Positions 43,658 through 49,801 of a stretch of 49,801 bases of DNA are shown piece after piece (the first letter of the stretch is position 1; each line of letters begins with the position of its first letter). The position numbers were made by a program, and so were the translations under genes. Source of the stretch: an uncultured Chitinophagales bacterium (GTDB lineage: Bacteria; Bacteroidota; Bacteroidia; Chitinophagales; UBA2359); contig CALBCY010000026.1 in NCBI GenBank assembly GCA_937927195.1, positions 1 through 49,801 on the forward strand, in the 5' to 3' direction. Under the pieces are notes generated by a model. It saw nothing but the letters and a program-made list of their open reading frames with translations. It was not told where the DNA came from and did not search any database.

Positions 43658-45016
43658 ATGGCAAAAGTAAAAACAAGATTCTACTGTCAATCCTGCGGGG
43701 TTGAATCCGCAAAATGGGTCGGCAAATGCCCTTCTTGCAACGAATGGAATACCTTCGTAGAAGAAGTAGTAACAAAACCTGAATCCAACAAAAAAACGAC
43801 TACAGGATTGAGTACCAAGCATGGTCCGATCATTCTTGCAGACGTTGAAGCCCAAGAGCAAAGTAGAGTCATTTCACCAGACAATGAATTGAACAGAGTG
43901 TTGGGCGGCGGAATTGTGCCCGGCTCATTGGTCTTAATTGGTGGAGAACCAGGCATCGGAAAATCAACCCTCATGTTGCAGATTGCCATTCAATTGCAAG
44001 GCACAAAAATTGCCTACGTTTCCGGAGAAGAAAGCGAGCAGCAAATCAAAATGAGAGCGGATAGAATTGGAATAAAAAATCAGGACTGCTATCTGATGAC
44101 CGAAACCAGCACCGATAAAATTCTCAAATATTTCAATAAGATCAAACCTGAACTTTGCATCATAGATTCCATTCAAACCTTGCGGTCACCTTACATAGAA
44201 TCTACCGCCGGATCTGTCTCTCAAATCAGAGAATGCGCCGGCGAATTTCAACGTTATGCCAAAGAATCAAACATTCCGGTATTCCTGATTGGGCACATCA
44301 CCAAAGACGGAAACATTGCTGGACCAAAAATTTTGGAACACATCGTTGATACCGTCCTCCAATTTGAAGGCGACAGACACCACACCTATCGTTTACTTCG
44401 GACCATTAAAAACAGATTTGGTTCCGCTTCTGAAATTGGTATTTATGAAATGCAGCAAGATGGATTGAGACAAGTAAGCAATCCATCAGAACTGCTGATC
44501 ACTCAAAATAAGAATCACCTCAGTGGAATCAGTATTGCTGCGACAATGGAAGGCTTAAGACCGCTATTGATCGAAACGCAGGCATTGGTCAGCAAAGCTG
44601 TTTATGGAACGCCACAAAGATCAACAACCGGTTTTGACTTGAGAAGGCTGCACATGCTTTTAGCAGTATTGGAAAAACGCTGCGGCTTCCGATTGGGCGA
44701 TAAAGATATTTTCATCAACATTGCTGGTGGATTGAAAGTTGAAGACCCCTCTATTGACCTTTCCATTATCGCTTCCTTGCTTTCCTCTTTGGAGGATGTG
44801 GCCATACCCTCCAATCATTGTTTTGCGGGAGAAGTTGGTTTGTCAGGAGAAGTTAGAACCATCGCAAGAATCGATCAGAGAATCCTGGAAGCGGAGAAAC
44901 TGGGCTTTGAAAAAATTTACATTTCAGCAAATACAAAAGGCATTACACAAAGTAAATTCAACATTGAATTAGAAGAAATCACCACAGTAGAAGAACTGTT
45001 CAGAAGCTTGTTTTAG
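43658..45016 (+). CDS. radA: DNA repair protein RadA (Sms)
   Basis: 452 residues, hexameric RecA-like ATPase that drives branch migration during recombination. Zinc finger: Cys10, Cys13, Cys24 and Cys27 (FYCQSCGVESAKWVGKCPSC). Walker A is LIGGEPGIGKSTLMLQIA, then ELCIIDSIQTL (Walker B). The RadA-specific KNRFG motif lies in LLRTIKNRFGSASEIGIYEM. The C-terminal Lon-like domain includes INIAGGLKVEDPSIDLSII and GEVGLSGEVRTI. The leader contains a hairpin-word array. A Cys-rich small gene follows 12 bp after the stop, so they form an operon. Confidence 0.97.
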   Translation: MAKVKTRFYCQSCGVESAKWVGKCPSCNEWNTFVEEVVTKPESNKKTTTGLSTKHGPIILADVEAQEQSRVISPDNELNRVLGGGIVPGSLVLIGGEPGIGKSTLMLQIAIQLQGTKIAYVSGEESEQQIKMRADRIGIKNQDCYLMTETSTDKILKYFNKIKPELCIIDSIQTLRSPYIESTAGSVSQIRECAGEFQRYAKESNIPVFLIGHITKDGNIAGPKILEHIVDTVLQFEGDRHHTYRLLRTIKNRFGSASEIGIYEMQQDGLRQVSNPSELLITQNKNHLSGISIAATMEGLRPLLIETQALVSKAVYGTPQRSTTGFDLRRLHMLLAVLEKRCGFRLGDKDIFINIAGGLKVEDPSIDLSIIASLLSSLEDVAIPSNHCFAGEVGLSGEVRTIARIDQRILEAEKLGFEKIYISANTKGITQSKFNIELEEITTVEELFRSLF

Positions 45017-45028
45017 AATAAACAGAAA

Positions 45029-45334
45029 ATGGCTAAAAAGAAAAAAAGCGACAAAACCATATTGTATAAAATCACTTGTGGCCAATGCTCTGAACATTTG
45101 TACAATTATAGAAAAAATGGAAAAGGCGCATTGCTTCGCTGTTATGTATCGGGTATTTACGATGCCCCCAAAGCAATCATGGAAAAACTAAATGAGGCCA
45201 ATACAAAATCTGAGATTCCCAACATACATTGCTATAAATGCAACACCTTGATAGCCGTTCCAACCGTCGTCAAAAAAAATGGCAAACTGGCTTTGAGAAT
45301 GATACAAGGTGGCTTTCATCGAGAGAAAATTTAA
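45029..45334 (+). CDS. Small putative zinc-ribbon protein downstream of radA
   Basis: 101 residues, no family recognised. Four Cys in two CxxC pairs (KITCGQCSEHLY and IHCYKCNTLI) plus one lone Cys (LLRCYVSG) suggest a zinc-binding fold. The N-terminus is Lys-rich (MAKKKKSDKTILYK), which would suit nucleic-acid contact. Only 12 bp separate it from radA, so it is almost certainly co-transcribed and perhaps functionally linked, but that link is inference. No signal peptide. Confidence 0.75.
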   Translation: MAKKKKSDKTILYKITCGQCSEHLYNYRKNGKGALLRCYVSGIYDAPKAIMEKLNEANTKSEIPNIHCYKCNTLIAVPTVVKKNGKLALRMIQGGFHREKI

Positions 45335-45441
45335 CATCCAGACAGAAAAGGAGTTCCTAAATTGTGCTTAGGCTCGCCTACCTGTCTGACTACCCAATCC
45401 CCAAGAACCGACGGCAAATCGAGCCTTCAAAACAATACAAC

Positions 45442-45481
45442 AAAAAAAATGCCCGAAGCAAAACATCTATTCGCTTCGGGC
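45442..45481 (-). terminator. Terminator for the remnant gene
   Basis: A 9-bp stem GCCCGAAGC (45451-45459 with 45473-45481). On the minus strand it is followed by a T8 run. Same layout as 23176-23211. Confidence 0.85.
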
Positions 45482-45487
45482 TTAAAT

Positions 45488-45508
45488 ATAATACAAAACC
45501 AATTGTTT
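45488..45508 (-). repeat. 21-bp element shared with the 3' flank at 23220-23240
   Basis: Identical 21 bases occur at 23220-23240, in both cases between a minus-strand terminator stem and the stop codon of a minus-strand gene. Evidence of a common origin of the two 3' flanks. Confidence 0.9.
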
Positions 45509-45522
45509 ATTTTTAGGTCTTA

Positions 45523-45789
45523 TTAATTTCCAAATGATCCACCATCAGCCTCGTTTATAACAACAGCCTTGAAAGTGCATTTGACTGGGACTCCCAAACA
45601 ACCATCTTCTTCGTAGTTCAAAGTCAATGTGTAAGTTGCTTCAACCGTCAACATCGTAACATCTATTAATCCACCTGGACCTGTGGCAAAAGCTGCTGTT
45701 CCTGACAGTATATCAGGTATGAATTCGGAAACCAAATATCGGAAACCAGATATCTGATCTCGGAAATCGGATAGCCAATATTTGGGCAC
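45523..45789 (-). pseudogene. C-terminal remnant of a secreted protein gene
   Basis: An 88-residue frame. The last about 60 residues (GPGGLIDVTMLTVEATYTL, then GCLGVPVKCTFKAVVINE, ending ADGGSFGN) read like the last Ig/PKD-type domain of a secreted protein. The first about 27 residues come from TCGGAAA word repeats and the edge of another intergenic element, so no authentic start or signal peptide exists. The end recalls the CGADGGRF end of the 754-residue protein at 23239, with which it shares a 3' flank. I infer a paralogue that lost its 5' part. It could alternatively be a short expressed protein, which is less likely. Confidence 0.6.
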
Positions 45790-45985
45790 CCCTGTGGGTC
45801 AGGCTATCCGCTCAAACAAAACCCTGCTCTGAGTTGTTCCGTATGGTCGCCTTTTGTCTTCGCTATCACTCAGCCTTCAAGCCTCCCTACTTCACAAACT
45901 CATATCAGCGCTTTGTAACCGCTTCTATCCTTTGTGCTGGGTCTTTAGCTGATAAACATATCAAGGCCTATTAAACATACACAAA
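45784..45985. repeat. Intergenic element with CTATCCGCT and CCGCTTCTATCC half-sites
   Basis: It starts GGGCACCCCTGTGGGTC (45784-45800), then AGGCTATCCGCT (45801-45812), and has ACCGCTTCTATCC at 45918-45930. From memory it resembles a family of non-coding repeats common between genes in Bacteroidota; I could not search. No ORF. Confidence 0.5.
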
Positions 45986-46001
45986 CACCCAACACCGATT
46001 G

Positions 46002-46044
46002 CAAAAAAAAATCCCCCCACCCGCCGAAGGCGGATGGGGGGATT
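46002..46044 (-). terminator. Strong terminator of the T9SS adhesin gene
   Basis: Nested perfect stems: AATCCCCCC (46010-46018) with its complement (46036-46044), a 2 by 2 internal loop, then CCGCC-GAA-GGCGG (46021-46033). On the minus strand a T run follows. The apical CCGCC-GAA-GGCGG is of the same triloop type as the intergenic arrays. Confidence 0.92.
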
Positions 46045-46086
46045 AAGTATACTGAACTTAATCAGCACACCTTCTCAAAAGAGATC

Positions 46087-49000
46087 TTATCTTCTCAATT
46101 CGATGAAACCTGTTCTGGTAACTTCGTCACCTGTTGCAGATATCACTCTCATTTGATAGTAATAAGTTCCTTCTGGAAGTGCATTTCCGTTATTTCCTTC
46201 TAATCCATTCCAGCCATATTCGCTTTCAAATGCATTAGTGTTATAAACAACGCTTCCTGTTCTATTGAAGATTACCATCTCGATAGAAGCATCACCCAAA
46301 GTGTACATATCTTCGATTACGAATACATCGTTAACTCCGTCATAGTTAGGAGTGATGATGTTTGCAATTCTTAGATCTTCAACTGCTGAATTTAATTCAG
46401 TAGCTTGTTCCTCTGGAGCAACTCTCATACCATCTCCTGGGTTTTCACAATCAGGAGTAACAGTAATTCCGATGTATGCAGTTTCACAGTTACCGAATTC
46501 ATCACATCCATCAACTTGGATAATTTCCTGAGCTGCTTGCGAAGAACCAAATCCAGGCAATGGCAAGTAAGTGAAACAGTTTGGAGCTGTAACTTCAAGA
46601 CTACAATCGAACAATAATGGTGTAAGACCAATTGCATATCCACTTGCATCAATACTATCATTGATAGTTACATTAGGATTACAGAATTCAACACACAATT
46701 CAATTGGTACAATTGAAATCAATGAAGGCAATGTACAAGTAGAGTAATCAGGATTACAAGCATTTGACTGTGTTACAGTAATCGTAACAATCGCTTGATC
46801 CATTCCTCCATTTCCATCACAAATCGTGTAAGAGAATACATCCAATCCTACAAAACCTGCGTTAGGTGTGTAAGTAGCTGTACCATCATTATTGAAGATA
46901 ACAGAACCATTGATTGCATCTCCATCAGTTACCTGTGGACATAAGCTAATCAAGTCTCCTTCAGGATCAGAATCATTACCCATAATGGTAATAGTAGTAG
47001 ACTGACCTGCTTGAGTTTCAGATGCATCGTTAAGAGCATCAGGTGACTGGTTTCCACCACCACCACAATCTCCAACCAATACTACATAAATCGCAGTATC
47101 GCAAAGACCAGCTGGGTTACAAGCAATGATCTCAACAGTATCCTGACCGATTTGCTCGAATCCTGGAAGTGGCGTGTAACGGATACAAGTATCAGATACA
47201 ATACTAACAGAACAGTTGAACAATGAGTTAACATCACTAACAGCATAATCATCACCCAATGAACAGAACTGAGCACAAAGCACAGTTGGCGTTATTGGAC
47301 CAGTACATGCATAGTAAGGTTCAGTTTGGTCTGGGCAGTTATCACATGAACCATCATCACATGTTGCAGATGGATCATAGTTAACAGCATCAGAATCAGT
47401 ACAACCTAATACCACATTACATGGCTCTGGGCAACCTGCCGTTCCAAAGTTACATGAACCGTCATCAACTGTTGCATCTACATTGTAGTTACAAGCAGTT
47501 ACATCAGTACATCCAGGAACTGGCTCAGCAGTAAATCCGAAGTCAGCATCAAAGTAACCTTCACCTGCTCCAAGAACCACATTATCAACACCCGAAGTTG
47601 ACAAGATTGTTCCAAATGGACCAGAACCTACAGTAACAGTATAGTTACCAGGATTCAATCCTGTGAATACATAGTTTCCAGAAGCATTCGTTACAATTGA
47701 CTGAGTTGAACCATCAGGGTAAGTAAGAGTAACCGTTACTCCACCAATACCTGACTCATCTCCATCCTGTACACCGTCACCATTTGTATCGAACCAAACG
47801 TAATCTCCTATTGAACCTAGGAAAGTACATGATCCGTCTTCACAATTAGCAGCAGGATTGTAGTTAGAAGCAGCAGGATCAGTACATCCTTCAACTGCAT
47901 TACATGGATCTGGACAACCAGCAACACCGTAAGTACAAGAACCATCATCAGTAATAGCTAGCTCACTGTAGTTACAAGCAGTTGGGTCAATACATCCTTC
48001 TTCATATGTACATGAATCATCATTACAAGTAGCCTCCGGATTGTAGTTTGTTGCCAATGGATCTATACAACCAAATACTAGGTTACATGGCTCTGGACAA
48101 CTTAATGCTCCTTGATCACATGTTCCATTGTCGCAAGTTGCAGATGCATCGTAGTTACATGCTGTTGGATCAGTACATCCTAGAATCACATTACATGGTT
48201 CTGGACAGTTAGCATTTCCAAATTCACATGAACCATCATCAACAGTTGCATTTACATTGTAGTTACAAGCAGTTGCATCTGTACATCCATTTGTGAAACT
48301 ACAAGTTCCATCATCACATGTTGCAGCAGCATCGTAGTTGGTAGCTAAAGGATTAGTACATCCTAAAATTACATTACAAGGCTCTGGACAAGTTAAATCT
48401 CCGAAATCACATGTACCATTATCAACAGTAGCATTTGAGTCATAGTTACAAGCAGTTGCATCTGTACAGCCTGGGAATTCTTCAGCATCAAATCCAAAGT
48501 CAGCATCTACATAATCTTCACCAGCTCCTAAAGATACATTGTCTGTACCAGGAGTAGTTAAGATAGTACCGGTAGGACCATTTCCAACAGTAACTACATA
48601 GTCACCAGCTGGAAGATTGTCAAACAAGTATTGACCTGTAGGACCAGTCGTCATAGTTGCAGTAGAACCGTCAGGGAATGTTAATGTAACCGTTACACCA
48701 GCAATACCTGATTCACCTGGATCCTGAACACCGTCTCCATCTGTATCGAACCATACAAAGTCTCCAATTGAACCAGTATAAGAACAAGTTCCGTTGTCAC
48801 AGTTTGCTGCTGCATTGTAGTTATCAGCAGCTGGATCAGTACATCCTTCAATTGCATTACATGGATCTGGACAACCAGCTACTCCGAAATCACATGAACC
48901 ATCATCAACTGTTGCAGTTGCGTCATAGTTACAAGCATCTGGATTAGTACAACCTTCGTCAAAAATACAAGAGTTGTCATCGCAAGTTGCAAATTGGTTG

Positions 49001-49801
49001 TAGTTCGTTGCAGTAGGATTAGTACATCCAAAGACCACATTACATGGCTCTGGACAAGCTGTATTTCCTAAATCACATGAACCATCATCAACTGTAGCAG
49101 TAGCAGAGTAGTTACAAGCAGCAGGGTTCGTACAACCGAATTCATCAGCATCCGAAACCTCAACACTTGCATTGTCCTCATCATCCTCTGACTGGTCTCC
49201 ATCATCATTGTTTGGAGCTGAATCAATGTCCTGCTCGTTGGTTGAAATAACCTCAGCAATGTTCAAGAATGTTCCAGCTGCAGGTGCAGTAGCAACAATT
49301 GTTAAACTAGCAGATTCTCCAACACCAAGTGTTCCAATGTTCCATACTCCAGAAATGTTGCTGTAAGATCCAGCGTTAGGCTGACTACTTACGTAGTCAA
49401 GCCCAGCTGGTAAAATATCTTCAACCATAATTCCAGTGGCTACACCAGGACCTTGGTTACTTACATCAAGTGTAAATGTGATTGGTTGTCCAACTTCTAC
49501 TTCGTCGTTTGCGATAGATTTAACTAAAGCAACATCAACCAAACAGCTGAAGAACTCACATGAACCATCATCACAGTTTGCTGCTGGATCGTAGTTACAA
49601 GCTCCTGCGTCAGTACATCCTTCAATCGCATTACACGGATCAGGACAACCAACTACACCAAGATCACAACTTCCATCATCACAAGTAGCAATTGCGCTAT
49701 AGTTACATGCAGCAGGATCAGTACATCCAAAGATCACATTACATGGATCTGGACAAGCTGTATTTCCTAACTCACATGAACCATCATCAAATGATGCAGT
49801 A
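46087..49801 (-). CDS. Giant Cys-rich repeat adhesin with T9SS type B sorting domain, 5' end outside window
   Basis: Open to the right edge without a start, so at least about 1,238 residues and probably much more. It holds 15 full units of the form GCTDPxACNYxxxATxDDGSC, often linked by CPEPCNV or CPDPCNA segments. There is a DUF11-like domain ([20 protein letters not shown], about 49545-49165) and two SdrD B-like domains ([18 protein letters not shown], about 48775-48470; [18 protein letters not shown], about 47815-47510). A cadherin/VCBS-like domain follows ([18 protein letters not shown], about 47050-46760). The C-terminus is a gliding-motility/T9SS type B sorting domain ([20 protein letters not shown], about 46345-46090). 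Predicted surface adhesin or cell-wall filament; Asp/Asn-rich loops suggest calcium binding. Confidence 0.9.
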   Translation of the reverse strand, partial: TASFDDGSCELGNTACPDPCNVIFGCTDPAACNYSAIATCDDGSCDLGVVGCPDPCNAIEGCTDAGACNYDPAANCDDGSCEFFSCLVDVALVKSIANDEVEVGQPITFTLDVSNQGPGVATGIMVEDILPAGLDYVSSQPNAGSYSNISGVWNIGTLGVGESASLTIVATAPAAGTFLNIAEVISTNEQDIDSAPNNDDGDQSEDDEDNASVEVSDADEFGCTNPAACNYSATATVDDGSCDLGNTACPEPCNVVFGCTNPTATNYNQFATCDDNSCIFDEGCTNPDACNYDATATVDDGSCDFGVAGCPDPCNAIEGCTDPAADNYNAAANCDNGTCSYTGSIGDFVWFDTDGDGVQDPGESGIAGVTVTLTFPDGSTATMTTGPTGQYLFDNLPAGDYVVTVGNGPTGTILTTPGTDNVSLGAGEDYVDADFGFDAEEFPGCTDATACNYDSNATVDNGTCDFGDLTCPEPCNVILGCTNPLATNYDAAATCDDGTCSFTNGCTDATACNYNVNATVDDGSCEFGNANCPEPCNVILGCTDPTACNYDASATCDNGTCDQGALSCPEPCNLVFGCIDPLATNYNPEATCNDDSCTYEEGCIDPTACNYSELAITDDGSCTYGVAGCPDPCNAVEGCTDPAASNYNPAANCEDGSCTFLGSIGDYVWFDTNGDGVQDGDESGIGGVTVTLTYPDGSTQSIVTNASGNYVFTGLNPGNYTVTVGSGPFGTILSTSGVDNVVLGAGEGYFDADFGFTAEPVPGCTDVTACNYNVDATVDDGSCNFGTAGCPEPCNVVLGCTDSDAVNYDPSATCDDGSCDNCPDQTEPYYACTGPITPTVLCAQFCSLGDDYAVSDVNSLFNCSVSIVSDTCIRYTPLPGFEQIGQDTVEIIACNPAGLCDTAIYVVLVGDCGGGGNQSPDALNDASETQAGQSTTITIMGNDSDPEGDLISLCPQVTDGDAINGSVIFNNDGTATYTPNAGFVGLDVFSYTICDGNGGMDQAIVTITVTQSNACNPDYSTCTLPSLISIVPIELCVEFCNPNVTINDSIDASGYAIGLTPLLFDCSLEVTAPNCFTYLPLPGFGSSQAAQEIIQVDGCDEFGNCETAYIGITVTPDCENPGDGMRVAPEEQATELNSAVEDLRIANIITPNYDGVNDVFVIEDMYTLGDASIEMVIFNRTGSVVYNTNAFESEYGWNGLEGNNGNALPEGTYYYQMRVISATGDEVTRTGFIELRR

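Noticed and set aside
46087..49737. Complete gene starting at GTG 49737
   Set aside because: The same frame continues with matching repeats to the window edge, so the start is outside and the gene is partial.

Overview
The window looks like chromosomal DNA of a Bacteroidota bacterium, most probably from the Saprospiria side of the phylum. GC content is low. Three things support this: a cytochrome bc1-replacing alternative complex III (act) operon, several secreted proteins with type IX secretion (T9SS) C-terminal sorting domains, and TAnnTTTG-type -7 promoter elements. The dockerin-like protein with a WPGDANGNG motif and the long adhesin built from GCTDPxACNY repeats also fit. The lineage assignment is by pattern recognition, not by a search. 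No rRNA, tRNA, CRISPR array, prophage or intact IS element was seen.

Layout. 1-5.8 kb: minus-strand actA-actB-actC respiratory operon, with actC cut by the left edge. 6-10 kb: a DUF2279 protein, a MerR regulator with a B12-binding-like domain resembling CarH photoreceptors, and an unknown helical-repeat protein. 10-12.2 kb: two T9SS cargo proteins. 12.4-15.2 kb: ispF, an M23 peptidase and bcp. 15.2-15.65 kb: a 47-bp tandem array. 15.7-21.1 kb: a methyltransferase, an orphan histidine kinase, and rsmD facing rho across a shared terminator. 21.7-25.5 kb: serS and a large secreted repeat protein. 26.4-31.1 kb, minus strand: rarA, a dolichyl-phosphate-mannose-synthase-like glycosyltransferase, a DEDD exonuclease and mpl. 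31.4-35.3 kb: an SDR/DUF2867 protein, a 44-residue lipoprotein, ytxJ, an OsmC protein and a secreted protein. 35.4-36.4 kb: rpmH-rnpA-yidD. 36.5-39.2 kb: a membrane protein whose 3' end is triplicated, recX and an MFS transporter. 40.1-43.3 kb: a kinase-like protein, a DUF2332 protein and a PLP enzyme, probably co-transcribed. 43.7-45.3 kb: radA plus a small Cys-rich protein. 45.5-49.8 kb: a remnant gene, an intergenic repeat element, and the C-terminal part of a giant T9SS adhesin that runs off the right edge.

Most genes are housekeeping or envelope functions: respiration, isoprenoids, peptidoglycan recycling, DNA repair, translation and thiol redox. The most unusual signal is between genes. 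Several intergenic stretches (15.2, 27.7, 37.0, 39.5, 43.4 and 43.5 kb) are built from very short inverted repeats, mostly a 3-5 bp GCC/GGC-type stem around a three-base loop (GAA, GCA, AAA, AGT, TGC, AAC). They are joined by a recurrent linker of the type GTACCAAAA or TTTTGGGT. The stem sequence changes from unit to unit while the fold and linker stay the same. I know of no described element of this form, and it is the best candidate here for something new. Other items worth a second look are the His-rich tail of ActB, the CarH-like regulator, the kinase-like protein at 40.1 kb, the triplicated gene end at 37 kb, and two genes with homologous 3' flanks whose terminator stems differ.
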